This document shows positions 1 through 9,731 of a stretch of DNA of 54,632 nucleotides, one piece after another (the stretch's first letter is position 1; every line of letters begins with the position of its first letter). Location of the stretch: NCBI RefSeq assembly GCF_000332035.1, contig NZ_ALVY01000214.1:1-54632 (forward strand). The letters run 5' to 3'. The notes beneath the pieces were generated by a model, which saw only the letters and a list, made by a program, of their open reading frames with translations, had not been told where the DNA came from and made no database searches. Position numbers and translations under genes: made by a program. This stretch comes from Gloeocapsa sp. PCC 73106 (GTDB lineage: Bacteria > Cyanobacteriota > Cyanobacteriia > Cyanobacteriales > Gloeocapsaceae).

Positions 1-53
1 CTTTTTGGGGAGTTTCAAGATAGCATCGGTATTGGTAATTTAAGAGCATTTAC

Positions 54-135
54 AGCAATATTCGCGCTTGTTTAGGACAATTGAAACCGGGCTTAATAAT
101 TATCTGGTCTACTTTTCCTCTTTCCCCTTTTCCCT
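54..135 (+). repeat. Dispersed repeat, copy A (diverged)
   Basis: This stretch starts with CAATATTCGCGCTTGTTTAG and GACAATTGAAACC, which recur at 278-365, 11499-11629 and (second part) 30211-30332. It ends in a pyrimidine tract (TTTCCCCTTTTCCC) like that of the 11.5 kb and 30.2 kb copies. The middle differs from the other copies. The rest of 1-512 holds copy B and otherwise no gene that I can support. Confidence 0.6.
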
Positions 136-277
136 GAAAAACCCTACAAGGTGCGCGAGTGCGCTCTACTTGGCGAGCCTGGGTGAGTGCGTGTAGAACA
201 GTTGTCATTAATGTTAGCAAACAAAATAAAGAGTGTCAAATGAAAAACTACTGTTATAGTAGGAAAAGCTCTGTAAG

Positions 278-365
278 CGCAATATTCGCGTTTGTTTAAG
301 ACAATTGAAACCCAATTGAAGGGCGCGATCGGCGACTGGGAGAGGTAGAGGTGAGAGTGGCGCTA
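278..365 (+). repeat. Dispersed repeat, copy B
   Basis: This copy has CAATATTCGCGTTTGTTTAAG, then ACAATTGAAACCC-AATTGAAGGG, then GGCGACTGGGAGAGG and GTGAGAGTG, ending at GGCGCTATAA. The same order of blocks is seen near 11.5 kb and 30.2 kb. It lies in the non-coding region upstream of the polysaccharide export gene. The CCC...GGG and AATTGAA elements give it weak internal pairing, so it may fold as RNA or single-stranded DNA. No protein is encoded. Confidence 0.7.
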
Positions 366-512
366 TAATTACTGAGTGATATCCTTAAACCCTGACAAGC
401 ATTCATCCTACACCGATTTGGATTATTGCTTTTTTATGGTCAAATATGGTGTAGGGCTTCTGCCTGAAAGAGCTAAAGTAAAAAATAGCCAATTTTGATT
501 AATTTTTTCTCT

Positions 513-1688
513 ATGATTATGATTCAGTCGAGATCTAAACTGCTCAAGTCTTCTTTGATAGCCATACAAGTAGGACTGTTTTTGATAAGTCAACATACTT
601 TTTTCCCCACCTCTAGTCCCGCTCAACAGTCATTTTCTTTACCAAAACCCGTAAAACCTGTACCTCCTCCAGCACAACTTCCTAGACCCACTTTTGGAAT
701 AGGTAACCCCATACCCAATCAAAATCCTCCGGTTACCGAAGAGAATATCTCCAGACAATTTAGCGTTTATCGTCTAGATGTAGATGATGTTGTCTCTGTT
801 AACGTGGAACAATTTCCTGAATTTAATTTTATCGGTCCCATCGACAGCGAAGGTAATATTTTGGTTCCTATTTTAGGAAGAGTCTCCATCGCTGGATTGA
901 CTCTGGAAGAAGTGGAAACTAAGATTAGTGTTGAATTGGGAAATCGTTTTTTATTAACAGAGCCAGTGGTATTTGCCGTTTTGGCAACACCCCGTCCAGT
1001 CAGAGTCACTTTAATTGGAGAGGTGTCTAGACCGGGTTTTTATACGGTAGATTCCACCACTCTCCTGAGTGATATTTTATCTTTTTCCGGTGGTACCACG
1101 AACACCGCTGATTTAAGAAATGTCATAGTGCGTCGCTCTTTATCTGATGGAAGTGTGATTGAGCAAAGAATTGATTTATATACTCCTCTGATAACTGGGA
1201 GTAATGTTCCGAAAGTCCCTCTTCAAGGAGGAGATACAGTGATCGTTTCTCGATTAGAAATCGGTGATGATCAAGATTATGACAGAGTTTTAATATCTCG
1301 CAGTACATTGCCTGTACAAGAAATTACAGTCAGACTCTTAGCGCCTGTACAACCTTCAGGTCAAGTGTTACAAAATTTGGTTTTACCCAATGGTAGCGAT
1401 TTTTTAGATATAATCGCGGCGGTTCCTTTGGCGGATGTTCTGCGTGTTAACGTTACAGATGTGACTTTGCTGAGGTTTGACCCAGAAAGAGGTAGAGTTA
1501 TCACTCAGAGTCTAAATATCAGAGCTATCCTCAACGGAGATCTTTCTTATGTAGTTCCTTTACAAGAGGGAGATGTAGTAGTTGTGGGTCGCACGCTTCT
1601 AGGTAAAGTTTTTGCAGCGTTTAACGTTCTAACCCAGCCAATTCGAGATTTAGAAAGCTTTTGGCGAGTTTTCAATCGCGGATTTTAG
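513..1688 (+). CDS. Polysaccharide export protein, Wza/BexD family (SLBB domains)
   Basis: This is a likely outer-membrane auxiliary protein of a capsule/exopolysaccharide secretion channel. After a hydrophobic N-terminal export signal (about residues 10-38) and a proline-rich linker comes a polysaccharide-export domain (about 86-157, beginning YRLDVDDVV). It is followed by SLBB-type beta-grasp repeats; the first starts near residue 163 (RVTLIGEVSRPGFYTV) and another lies near residue 305. I chose the ATG at 513 over the in-frame TTG at 495 because it leaves a normal signal peptide. The next gene begins 32 bases downstream and encodes the usual Wzc-type partner, so the pair probably forms one transcription unit. 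The specific polysaccharide is unknown, and no glycosyltransferase is adjacent inside the window. Confidence 0.88.
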   Translation: MIMIQSRSKLLKSSLIAIQVGLFLISQHTFFPTSSPAQQSFSLPKPVKPVPPPAQLPRPTFGIGNPIPNQNPPVTEENISRQFSVYRLDVDDVVSVNVEQFPEFNFIGPIDSEGNILVPILGRVSIAGLTLEEVETKISVELGNRFLLTEPVVFAVLATPRPVRVTLIGEVSRPGFYTVDSTTLLSDILSFSGGTTNTADLRNVIVRRSLSDGSVIEQRIDLYTPLITGSNVPKVPLQGGDTVIVSRLEIGDDQDYDRVLISRSTLPVQEITVRLLAPVQPSGQVLQNLVLPNGSDFLDIIAAVPLADVLRVNVTDVTLLRFDPERGRVITQSLNIRAILNGDLSYVVPLQEGDVVVVGRTLLGKVFAAFNVLTQPIRDLESFWRVFNRGF

Positions 1689-1720
1689 ATAATAATGTAC
1701 CTTTCTGAGATTTTAAAATT

Positions 1721-3754
1721 ATGACCCCTCCTCTGATTAAACGTTTTTTAATTGCTTTTAACGAACATAAACTACTAAGTTTGCTGATCTTTACTTTGAT
1801 TGTAGGTACTTCCATTGTTTTCGCGATTCAACCTCAATCCAAGCAAGACAAAACTTATAAGCTCGTCGGTAAATTTTCTTTTACTCATCCACCGTCGATT
1901 TCTACAATCCCAGGACAACAGGACCAATTACATGGGAGAATGTTGGTTAGTACGGACTTATTACTCTCTTCTAAATTATTGACAGAAGTCGCTGATAGGG
2001 TTAACACAGACCAAAAGTCCCTAGCTGGGATAGTCAAAGATATTGAGATTGTTTTTTCTGATCCGGGAATTTCGACAACAGCAGAGTTAATCAGCTTAGA
2101 GTACTCTGGAGGGGTAAATAAAGAGCAATCTCAACTAATTTTGAGAGCATTGATGGAGGAAATGGTTGAGTATAGTCGTTGGCTCAATAGCTATCAATTG
2201 AGGGAAAGAATCAAGGCTCTCGAAGAACGGATGAAGGTAGTAGAAGCAGACCTAACTAACGCTCAAGAGTCGTTTTACCACTATTATACCACTCAGGGAT
2301 CATCCCTACTGGCTGTGCAAGATGGGAGTTTGTTCAAGAGTATTACCGACAATCAAGTTCAGCAGAGAGAAATTAGGCTGGCTTTAGAAGAAGTCAATGG
2401 TCAAATCGAGAATATAGTTAAACAGTTGGGTTTGACGCCGCTTCAAGCGTACAATGCTTCGATTTTGAGTAGCGATACTACCATGGTTAAACTACGGACG
2501 CAAATATTAGAAACTGAAGCGCGTTTGGAACAGCTAGGAAAAGAATTACGACCCGAACACCCTAAAATGGTTGAATTAAGCCATCAACAACGAACACAGG
2601 AAAAACTATTAGAACAAAGAGCAGAGGAATTGATTGATGTAGATGGTGATACTAGTCTTTTCGCTTTGGATTTAGTGAGACAGGAATTAGCCAATCGGTT
2701 GATAGCATTAGAAACGCACCAACAGGGTTTGAATCAGCAGTTAGTATCTCTGGGTGAGGTTGAGGGAGAACTATTGCAAGAGTATCAACAGTTTCCTGAT
2801 AAACAACTAGAACAAGCTCGCTTAGCACAAGAAGTTGAAAGTCAACGTATTCTCTATGAAACTATTTTAACGGCTTTAACCGATGCACAGTCCGCGGAAG
2901 TAGAGACGGTGAGTAGTTTAGTGATCGCTCAAGAACCCTATTTAGTTACGGAAACCCCCGAGGTGGCTTTACTGAGAAATCCTCTGTTAACCCTTGGGGG
3001 TGGGATTGCTTTAGGAACTTTAAGCGTAAGTACTTTAATTCTAATGTTAGCGAGTATAGACGATCGCCTACACACTCCCTCTGAAGTTAGAAAGATAGTG
3101 GGGAACTTCAACTTACCACTATTGGGACAATTACCAGTGATTACCAGTGGTAAAAGTTATCAATTAGCTTTAACAAGAGTTAAAGGAGCAAATTCAGCTT
3201 ATTTAGCTTTTTATGAGGGTATTGGTGCCAAAATTAGTCCTGGTGGTACAGATTCATTGAAGTTGATTGTAGTAACTAGTATTAATCCGAAGGAAGGTAA
3301 AAGCACAACCGCTTATAACTTAGCGATCGCCTCGGCTCAAGCAGGTAAACGTACACTATTGTTAGAAGTAGATTTATCATCTTCTTCCCTGATTAGAGAG
3401 TCTATTCAAGCAGTACCAGAACAAGACAACTTGTATTTTCTTTCTAGTGCTGGTCTACAGCAACAAGAAAAATTACTCTCAGAAATGCGCGATCGCTTTG
3501 AGCAAGTAATTATTGATACTCCCTGTTTAGCGAGTTATTACGACGAGTCTCTCTTACTCGATCCGCTCAAAGATGGAATAGTGCTAGTAACTCGTCCTGG
3601 TATTACTCAAAAAAGTCTACTCAAAGAAACGATTGAGGAGTTTCAACAAAGAGAAATACCCCTAGTAGGAGTAATCATTAACTATGTAGAAGGGTTAAAT
3701 CCTTGGTCCAGATTAGAGACAGAAGAATACTCACAAGAATGGATCAATCTCTAA
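1721..3754 (+). CDS. Wzc-like chain-length determinant / BY-kinase-like protein
   Basis: This is an inner-membrane polysaccharide co-polymerase that would pair with the Wza-like protein encoded just upstream. Two membrane segments (about residues 17-37 and 425-448) flank a long periplasmic coiled-coil region with a GNVR-like block near 360-390. The cytoplasmic part resembles a bacterial tyrosine kinase: Walker A NPKEGKST at 522-529 and Walker B VIIDTP near 596-601. It is shorter than usual, with only about 70 residues between the Walker motifs. The Walker A' segment reads LLLEVDL rather than the normal VDxDxR type. The C-terminus (ending SQEWINL) has no tyrosine cluster. The kinase activity is therefore doubtful, although ATP binding may remain. 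The family assignment is secure and the enzymatic state is inferred. Confidence 0.85.
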   Translation: MTPPLIKRFLIAFNEHKLLSLLIFTLIVGTSIVFAIQPQSKQDKTYKLVGKFSFTHPPSISTIPGQQDQLHGRMLVSTDLLLSSKLLTEVADRVNTDQKSLAGIVKDIEIVFSDPGISTTAELISLEYSGGVNKEQSQLILRALMEEMVEYSRWLNSYQLRERIKALEERMKVVEADLTNAQESFYHYYTTQGSSLLAVQDGSLFKSITDNQVQQREIRLALEEVNGQIENIVKQLGLTPLQAYNASILSSDTTMVKLRTQILETEARLEQLGKELRPEHPKMVELSHQQRTQEKLLEQRAEELIDVDGDTSLFALDLVRQELANRLIALETHQQGLNQQLVSLGEVEGELLQEYQQFPDKQLEQARLAQEVESQRILYETILTALTDAQSAEVETVSSLVIAQEPYLVTETPEVALLRNPLLTLGGGIALGTLSVSTLILMLASIDDRLHTPSEVRKIVGNFNLPLLGQLPVITSGKSYQLALTRVKGANSAYLAFYEGIGAKISPGGTDSLKLIVVTSINPKEGKSTTAYNLAIASAQAGKRTLLLEVDLSSSSLIRESIQAVPEQDNLYFLSSAGLQQQEKLLSEMRDRFEQVIIDTPCLASYYDESLLLDPLKDGIVLVTRPGITQKSLLKETIEEFQQREIPLVGVIINYVEGLNPWSRLETEEYSQEWINL

Positions 3755-3989
3755 CTAAATTGGAAGGAGGGCGATCGCTACTCCAACCCCACCAAACTTG
3801 ACCACATGCGCAATGGTAAAACTCTTGCCATTGGCGTCTCCCATCTGCTTTAATTACGGGGGAGCGCCGGTTAAGCCAGACCTCGGTAGCGAGACTAGCG
3901 GGTGCTTGACATCGAGGACAGCAAAATTTCAAAGCATGAGTAGCGGTCATCGTCCAAGCAGGGGGTGTGGGGCTAAAAGCGTCCATCAA
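3744..3989 (-). CDS. Small conserved zinc-ribbon protein
   Basis: This encodes 81 residues with a CCPRC knuckle near residue 29 and a second CACG knuckle near residue 60, a pattern expected for a zinc ribbon. A basic and aromatic stretch lies between them. The gene converges on the Wzc-like gene and overlaps its 3' end by 11 bases. It lies 35 bases downstream of chlD on the same strand, so it may be co-transcribed with it. A start at residue 14 (MTATHAL) is possible instead of the first ATG. The function is unknown. The paired cysteines are my reason for calling it real rather than a chance reading frame. Confidence 0.65.
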   Translation of the reverse strand: MMDAFSPTPPAWTMTATHALKFCCPRCQAPASLATEVWLNRRSPVIKADGRRQWQEFYHCACGQVWWGWSSDRPPSNLVRD

Positions 3990-4024
3990 ATGCAGGTATT
4001 AATTTTAGCCTCAGTATAACACGC

Positions 4025-5998
4025 TCAAGCGCGAAAGTCTGCGATCGCGTTCTTAGTCATGGCCGCAATCATCTGTTCATTAGCCTTAGGTAAATGGTAA
4101 TGCTTACCTCCTGCGGTTTGGGCTAACTCTTTAGCGAAGCCAGTAGAAACGAATTGACGCTCGGTATCAATTACTAGTAACTTGAGACCCAAAGTCCGTA
4201 TTTTAGTCGCAATTGCCAATAATTCTGCCTTAATATCCGGTTTAGCTTCCCCCTCTAAATTTTCACCCAGAGAACGAGCTAAGGGGATATTCCCACGTCC
4301 ATCGGTAATCGCCACAATCACTACCTGACCAATATCTCCAGAAAGACGAGCATTCATCCCCACGTGTACCGCTTGAGTCAAACCATGAGCTAAGGGAGAG
4401 CCACCCCCACAGGGTAAAGTCTCCAAGCGCACTTTAGCTAGAGCGATGGAGCGAGTAGGGGGAAGCAACACATCGGCTCTTTCCCCCCGAAAAGGAATGA
4501 GAGCTACTTGGTCGCGATTTTCGTAGGCTTCAGTAAGCAAACGCATTACAGCACCTTTAGCTGATTGCATACGGTTGAGAGCCATTGAACCTGAAGCATC
4601 CACCACAAAAATAATCAGAGATCCTGCTTTTCTGACGAGTCTTTTACTACGAATATCTCCCGACTCTACTATCACTCTACGTCCAGGATTACGTTCCCGT
4701 CTAGACTTTTGATAGGGTGCTGCAGCTCGAAGAGTCGCATCTACAGCGATTCGAGTTACTTTCCCTTTAGGAAGCATAGGTTTAATATAGCGTCCGCGAT
4801 CGTCAGAATAGATAAAATTGCGAGTACCAGAATTACCTTGTCTTTGAGCCATTTGGGCAAAATAGAGCACACTGGGGTCTAAAATTACTCCTTCTGAGTC
4901 GAAGATAAACTCTTCAGGAATACTCGGTGATTCTTGTTCGGGTTGTTCTGGTTCTTCCTCTGAATCTTCTTCTTCTTGATTTTCTTCTGGTGTTTGAGAT
5001 TCTGGAGGAGGTGGGGGTGCTGGGGGTTCTTGGGGTGGTGTTTGCTGGATCAGGGAACGAGGTACGATGACGTATTCTACGGCTTTGTGTAGATCATCGG
5101 CGTTAACTTGATTTCTTCCTTCTAAAGCGGCTAAAGCTTTAGCGACGCGGGTGGCAAAGATTTCGGCGCGATGTCCTTGAACACCTCCTCTAATCGCTTC
5201 TTGGACGAGATAGGTAACTTGTTCTCGGGTAATTACTACTTCTTTAAGCCATTCTCGCGCGAGAATAATTTGCGTTTTAAGAATATCTATATCTTCTGCG
5301 TATTGAGCGATGAATTCTTGAGGAGATTTGGCGTAGTTGAGAACTTGTTCTACCGCTTCTACGCGTTGATCTAATCCTAAGACACCGTCGGCGGATAAAA
5401 CTATGGCGATGCGATCGAGTAGATGTTCTCTCAGGTTTCCCTCTTCGGGATTATAAGTCGCGATTAACATAGGTTGACAGGGATGTTGAAAGCTAATTCC
5501 CTCTCTTTCGATTTGATTACGTCCTTCGCTGAGTACCGCGAGTAGTTGATTAGCGATTTGCTCATCGAGTAGATTGATTTCGTCGATGTAGAGGACACCG
5601 CGATGAGCTTGGGCTAATAAACCGGGTTGAAATACGGCGTTACCCTCTTTGATGGAGGCTTCTACGTCCACAGAACCAAGTAAGCGATCTTCGGTGACTC
5701 CTAGGGGAATTTGCACAAAGGGAGCGGGAATAATCTCGCTTTGGAGAGTTTTATCCTCTGGGTAGCTCAGAGGATCGCAGTTAAAGATGTTATCTTTAAT
5801 TATCTCAATAGGAGGAACCAAGGCGTGAACCGCTCTAGCCATGACCGATTTGGCTGTACCACGACGTCCGGCGATCGCCACTCCTCCCAAATTGGGGTCA
5901 ATAGCGATTAATAACAGAGCCAACTTAATCGCTTCCTGTCCTACTATAGCCGCGAGAGGAAAGCTGAGTCTATTTCCTGAGTTGATCAGTGTTGGCAT
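4025..5998 (-). CDS. chlD: Magnesium chelatase subunit D
   Basis: ChlD, with ChlI and ChlH, inserts Mg2+ into protoporphyrin IX, the first committed step of chlorophyll synthesis. The N-terminal AAA+ module carries a Walker A-like GRRGTAKS (44-51) and Walker [12 protein letters not shown] proline- and glutamate-rich linker follows (about 325-365). The C-terminal integrin-I (VWA) domain has an intact MIDAS motif, DASGSM, near residue 466. The length of 657 residues is normal for cyanobacterial ChlD. It is divergent from the M48 peptidase gene (starts at 5998 and 6054), so the 55-base gap must hold both promoters. No other chelatase subunit is in the window. Confidence 0.96.
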   Translation of the reverse strand: MPTLINSGNRLSFPLAAIVGQEAIKLALLLIAIDPNLGGVAIAGRRGTAKSVMARAVHALVPPIEIIKDNIFNCDPLSYPEDKTLQSEIIPAPFVQIPLGVTEDRLLGSVDVEASIKEGNAVFQPGLLAQAHRGVLYIDEINLLDEQIANQLLAVLSEGRNQIEREGISFQHPCQPMLIATYNPEEGNLREHLLDRIAIVLSADGVLGLDQRVEAVEQVLNYAKSPQEFIAQYAEDIDILKTQIILAREWLKEVVITREQVTYLVQEAIRGGVQGHRAEIFATRVAKALAALEGRNQVNADDLHKAVEYVIVPRSLIQQTPPQEPPAPPPPPESQTPEENQEEEDSEEEPEQPEQESPSIPEEFIFDSEGVILDPSVLYFAQMAQRQGNSGTRNFIYSDDRGRYIKPMLPKGKVTRIAVDATLRAAAPYQKSRRERNPGRRVIVESGDIRSKRLVRKAGSLIIFVVDASGSMALNRMQSAKGAVMRLLTEAYENRDQVALIPFRGERADVLLPPTRSIALAKVRLETLPCGGGSPLAHGLTQAVHVGMNARLSGDIGQVVIVAITDGRGNIPLARSLGENLEGEAKPDIKAELLAIATKIRTLGLKLLVIDTERQFVSTGFAKELAQTAGGKHYHLPKANEQMIAAMTKNAIADFRA

Positions 5999-6053
5999 AG
6001 TCGATGTAAATCTGGGTTATCATTTATTCATATCTTCGCACAAACTCATCAAC

Positions 6054-6926
6054 ATGGAAATTCTTAAAACTGCACTAATTGGACTTAAAGCCGATGATTT
6101 CCGTCACCCAATGGACTTGCAAGCGACTACAGCTTTAAAACAATTACCTGGTTTAGATTTAGCTGTGCGTGGTTTGTTAGGAAATTTAGCGGAACAATTT
6201 TTCTATCTCAACAACATCGCTTCTAGTATCCTAGTAAGTGAAAGACAGCTTCCCCATCTCCATAAGTTACTGTTAGAAGCTTGTCAAATTCTCGATTTAG
6301 AGCCACCTGAGCTCTATGTACAACAAAATCCTGTCCCTAACGCTTACACTTTTGCGATGCGGGGGAAACAGCCCTTTATGGTATTGCATACATCTTTGAT
6401 TGAGATGCTCACCCCCGAAGAAATTCAAGCAGTAATGGCTCACGAATTGGGTCATCTTAAATGCGAACATGGGGTATATCTGACTCTAGTGAATATTATG
6501 GTTTTAGCCGCGGGTTTGCTACCCGATTGGGGTGGAATGCTCGCTCAATCTCTACAAGTCCAAATGTTAGAATGGTTGCGCTGTGCCGAATTTAGTTGCG
6601 ATCGCGCCGCGCTGTTAGCCACACAAAAACCTGAAGTAGTGATGTCAGTACTGATGAAATTAGCGGGTGGTTCTCCCTCTTTAGCACCCCAACTAAATTT
6701 AGACGCTTTTATCGACCAAGCTCGCGCTTATGACGCAGTTGATAACAGCGAACTAGGACAAATGCTCAAATCAGCCCAAATTGCCCAGTTAACACACCCT
6801 CTGCCCGTTCTACGCGCTAGAGAAATCGATCGCTGGTCTAGTTCTGGAGCTTATCAAGACTTGCTATCTAAGAGCAAAATAAGTAATAATGGTGAAGTTA
6901 ATCAGGGCGGATGGCGGAATTGGTAG
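6054..6926 (+). CDS. M48-family zinc metallopeptidase, C-terminus overlapping a tRNA
   Basis: This is a peptidase of the Ste24/HtpX (M48) type. It has the zinc site HELGH near residue 133, a third ligand in CAEFSCDRAALL, and a hydrophobic stretch between them. An upstream in-frame start at 5841 would run through chlD in antisense, so I use the ATG at 6054, which matches the usual N-terminus of the family (MEILKT, DFRHP). The stop codon (6924-6926) lies 22 bases inside the tRNA-Leu gene at 6905-6986. The last 15 or so codons correspond to sequence that is also found upstream of the second tRNA-Leu copy at 9732. The present C-terminus (GEVNQGGWRNW) therefore seems to be built from tRNA promoter and tRNA sequence. 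The substrate is unknown. Confidence 0.85.
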   Translation: MEILKTALIGLKADDFRHPMDLQATTALKQLPGLDLAVRGLLGNLAEQFFYLNNIASSILVSERQLPHLHKLLLEACQILDLEPPELYVQQNPVPNAYTFAMRGKQPFMVLHTSLIEMLTPEEIQAVMAHELGHLKCEHGVYLTLVNIMVLAAGLLPDWGGMLAQSLQVQMLEWLRCAEFSCDRAALLATQKPEVVMSVLMKLAGGSPSLAPQLNLDAFIDQARAYDAVDNSELGQMLKSAQIAQLTHPLPVLRAREIDRWSSSGAYQDLLSKSKISNNGEVNQGGWRNW

Positions 6927-6986
6927 ACGCACTACACTCAAAATGTAGCGACTTCGGTCATGAGAGTTCGAGTCTCTCCCCGCCCA
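6905..6986 (+). tRNA. trnL: tRNA-Leu (anticodon CAA), copy 1
   Basis: The cloverleaf can be drawn by hand. The acceptor is GGGCGGA/CCCGCCC with an A-C mismatch at 7-66 and discriminator A. The anticodon stem CTACA/TGTAG holds the loop CTCAAAA (anticodon CAA). There is a class II variable arm, and the T arm is GAGAG-TTCGAGT-CTCTC. CCA is not encoded. The 82 bases are identical to the copy at 9732-9813. Its 5' end overlaps the M48 reading frame by 22 bases, and a -10-like TAATAAT lies upstream inside that reading frame. Confidence 0.95.
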
Positions 6987-7082
6987 CTTACTTAAATCAA
7001 GTGTTGCTTTCACTACCTGGGGAGTTAGTCTCGAGAGTGTTTAAAACTACTAAAATTGTTTTAGATACCCAATGAAGATAAT

Positions 7083-8972
7083 ATGCCAATTAAAAACAGA
7101 CCCACTATACCTCCTTCTCGTCGGGTTGGAAACATCTTGTTGCTCGTCGCGACCGCTTTTCTGATTATTAACTTACTATTTCCACAGTTATTTGCTGCTC
7201 CTATACCTCAAGTTCCCTATAGTATTTTTATCGATCAGGTTGAATCTGGTCAAGTCGCGAGGGTTTCTCTAGGAGAAAGAGAAATTCGCTATCAAATCAA
7301 AGCTACAGAGGAGCAAAAACAAGAACAAATCCTCAGAACTACGCCGATTTTTGACTTAGAATTACCCAAAAAGTTAGAAACAAATGGCGTAGAGTTCGCC
7401 GCTGCCCCCCCCCCTAGCAACGGTTGGATTACTAGTATTCTCGGTTGGGTGATTCCTCCCTTAATTTTTGTAGCCATTTGGCAATTTTTCCTCAATCGTA
7501 GTGGAGGAGGACCTGCAGGTGCTCTATCTATCACCAAAAGTAAGGCTAAAGTCTACGTAGAAAATGACGGTACTAAAGTGACCTTCGCCGATGTCGCAGG
7601 GGTGGAAGAAGCTAAAACAGAATTAGCGGAAATCGTTGATTTTCTCAAAAGTCCCCAGCGCTTTACCAATATCGGTGCGCGTATTCCTAAAGGAGTACTG
7701 TTAGTAGGACCCCCAGGAACGGGTAAAACCCTGATGGCTAAAGCCGTAGCGGGAGAAGCGGGAGTTCCTTTTTTTAGTATCTCTGGTTCTGAGTTCGTAG
7801 AGTTATTCGTAGGTGCGGGTGCAGCTAGAGTCAGAGATCTCTTTGAACAGGCGAAACAAAAAGCCCCCTGTATTATTTTTATCGATGAGTTAGACGCGAT
7901 CGGTAAATCCCGCTCCAGTGGCGGCTTTATCGGTGGTAACGACGAAAGGGAACAAACCCTTAACCAGTTGTTGACGGAAATGGATGGTTTTACGGTAGGA
8001 AGCGCTACAGTGATTGTTTTAGCCGCTACCAACCGCCCCGAAACTCTAGATCCGGCTTTATTACGTCCCGGACGTTTTGACAGACAAGTGTTAGTAGATC
8101 GCCCGGATTTATTGGGTCGCTTGAAGATTTTGGAAATCTATGGTAGTAAAGTTAAACTAGGTCCTGATGTGGATTTGAAGGAAATAGCTACCCGAACACC
8201 TGGATTTGCGGGTGCTGATTTAGCTAATTTGGTCAATGAAGCAGCTTTATTAGCCGCGCGTAATAACCAAGAACAAGTAACCCAAAAAGAATTGAATGAA
8301 GCGATCGAAAGATTAGTAGCGGGTTTAGAGAAAAAAGGTCGTGTTTTAAACGAAAAAGAGAAGAAAATTGTTGCTTATCACGAAGTAGGTCACGCCATAG
8401 TAGGCACAGTTCTTCCAGGAGGAGGCAAAGTCGCCAAGATTTCCATCGTACCTCGAGGAATGGCAGCTTTGGGATACACTTTACAGTTACCCACCGAGGA
8501 TCGCTTTCTATTGGATGAGTCGGAATTAAAAGCGCAAATCGCTACTCTTTTAGGAGGAAGATCCGCCGAAGAAATTGTGTTTGGTAATATTACTACTGGT
8601 GCGGCTAATGATTTGCAACGGGCAACAGATTTAGCCGAGCGGATGGTAACCACCTATGGTATGAGTAAAGTACTAGGTCCCTTGGCTTATGAAAAAGGTC
8701 AACAGTCCAATAATTTCCTAGGAGATGGCATGATGAACCCTCGTCGTCTGGTGAGCGATGAAACCGCCAGAGCGATCGATGTGGAGGTCAAAGATCTGGT
8801 AGAAAAAGGTCATGAACGAGCTCTAAGTATTTTACAAAATAACCGCGAACTGTTGGAAACGATCACTCAGATAATTCTGGAACAGGAAGTAATCGAAGGC
8901 GATGAATTGACACAACTACTAAGTCAAGTGACTGATCCTAACTTAGCGTATGCTGTTAGTAAAGAATATTAG
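7083..8972 (+). CDS. ftsH: ATP-dependent zinc metalloprotease FtsH
   Basis: FtsH is a membrane-anchored AAA+ protease. In cyanobacteria it acts in quality control, including turnover of damaged photosystem II. Membrane segments lie at about residues 17-37 and 117-137. The AAA module has Walker A GPPGTGKT at 209-216, Walker B IIFIDE at 264-269 and an SRH region around [15 protein letters not shown]. The zinc site is HEVGH at 433-437 (valine in place of the common alanine, which keeps HExxH). The length of 629 residues is typical of the cyanobacterial thylakoid and plasma-membrane forms. Several paralogues exist in cyanobacteria, and I cannot decide which one this is. The sod gene starts 8 bases after its stop and is probably co-transcribed. 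Confidence 0.96.
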   Translation: MPIKNRPTIPPSRRVGNILLLVATAFLIINLLFPQLFAAPIPQVPYSIFIDQVESGQVARVSLGEREIRYQIKATEEQKQEQILRTTPIFDLELPKKLETNGVEFAAAPPPSNGWITSILGWVIPPLIFVAIWQFFLNRSGGGPAGALSITKSKAKVYVENDGTKVTFADVAGVEEAKTELAEIVDFLKSPQRFTNIGARIPKGVLLVGPPGTGKTLMAKAVAGEAGVPFFSISGSEFVELFVGAGAARVRDLFEQAKQKAPCIIFIDELDAIGKSRSSGGFIGGNDEREQTLNQLLTEMDGFTVGSATVIVLAATNRPETLDPALLRPGRFDRQVLVDRPDLLGRLKILEIYGSKVKLGPDVDLKEIATRTPGFAGADLANLVNEAALLAARNNQEQVTQKELNEAIERLVAGLEKKGRVLNEKEKKIVAYHEVGHAIVGTVLPGGGKVAKISIVPRGMAALGYTLQLPTEDRFLLDESELKAQIATLLGGRSAEEIVFGNITTGAANDLQRATDLAERMVTTYGMSKVLGPLAYEKGQQSNNFLGDGMMNPRRLVSDETARAIDVEVKDLVEKGHERALSILQNNRELLETITQIILEQEVIEGDELTQLLSQVTDPNLAYAVSKEY

Positions 8973-8980
8973 TAAAGCCC

Positions 8981-9682
8981 ATGTCTTTAAGTCGTCGTCA
9001 GTTTTTATATTCCTTGGCTGGTACTGCGGCTCTAGCCGCTTGGTCTCCACTAGCTTCAGCGAACGATGGTCCTTTTGAATTACCCCCTTTACCTTATCCT
9101 TATGACGCTTTAGAGCCCTATATCGATGAGGAAACGATGCAATTTCATCATGATAAACACCACGCCGCCTATATTAAAAATCTCAATACTGCAGTTAATA
9201 AGTATCCTGAGTTGACAAGTCAAGACGCAGAAAGCTTATTACGAAGTTTGAATGATCTACCCGCCGATATCCGGGATACGGTGCGTAATAATGGCGGAGG
9301 TCACATCAATCATAAGATGTTCTGGGAAATTATGAGTCCTAATGGCGAAAAAGTACCCCAGGGCAAGATTGGGGTGGCGATCGCTGAAACTTTCGGTAGC
9401 TTTGAAGAATTTAAAGCTGTTTTCGAAAAGAGCGGCTTAAGTAAATTCGGTAGCGGTTGGGTTTGGTTAGTTTTAGACCAAAATCAGCAACTACAAGTAA
9501 TTAGTACCGCGAACCAAGATAGCCCGATTCTGACGGGAATGTATCCAATTATGGGTAATGATGTTTGGGAACATGCTTACTACCTGAACTATAGGAATAA
9601 CCGAGCAGAATATTTATCCCAGTGGTGGAATGTGGTCAATTGGACCGAAGTTGATCGACGTTTTTCTGGAGCGATCGCCTAA
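8981..9682 (+). CDS. sodA: Exported Mn/Fe superoxide dismutase
   Basis: This enzyme dismutates superoxide. The N-terminus ([14 protein letters not shown]...ASA) is a twin-arginine-like export signal of about 27 residues, so the mature enzyme should lie in the periplasm or thylakoid lumen or be membrane-attached. The metal ligands are recognisable: His in the N-terminal FHHDKHH region, His in [10 protein letters not shown], and Asp and His in [14 protein letters not shown] and NQDSP favour the manganese type over the iron type, but this rests on motif recall only. The gene follows ftsH by 8 bases. Pairing an exported SOD with a membrane protease suggests a shared role against photo-oxidative stress (inference). 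Confidence 0.92.
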   Translation: MSLSRRQFLYSLAGTAALAAWSPLASANDGPFELPPLPYPYDALEPYIDEETMQFHHDKHHAAYIKNLNTAVNKYPELTSQDAESLLRSLNDLPADIRDTVRNNGGGHINHKMFWEIMSPNGEKVPQGKIGVAIAETFGSFEEFKAVFEKSGLSKFGSGWVWLVLDQNQQLQVISTANQDSPILTGMYPIMGNDVWEHAYYLNYRNNRAEYLSQWWNVVNWTEVDRRFSGAIA

Positions 9683-9711
9683 CTCTTAATTATCTTAAAC
9701 GCAAAATAAGT

Positions 9712-9717
9712 TATAAT
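9712..9717 (+). promoter_or_regulatory. -10 box of second tRNA-Leu
   Basis: A perfect TATAAT lies 14 bases before the tRNA at 9732. The surrounding sequence (CAAAATAAG, GTTATAATAG, AGTTAGTCA) aligns with the sequence before the first tRNA copy, where the box reads TAATAAT. No convincing -35 hexamer is seen. Confidence 0.6.
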
Positions 9718-9731
9718 AGTAGAGTTAGTCA

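Noticed and set aside
1..75. Possible 3' end of an upstream gene (LFGEFQDSIGIGNLRAFTA..., stop at 73-75)
   Set aside because: Only 24 codons are visible, and the last ones lie in the dispersed repeat. No family is recognisable, so I do not report a gene.
7553..8032. Minus-strand frame of 159 codons inside ftsH
   Set aside because: It is antisense to the conserved AAA core and has no features of its own.
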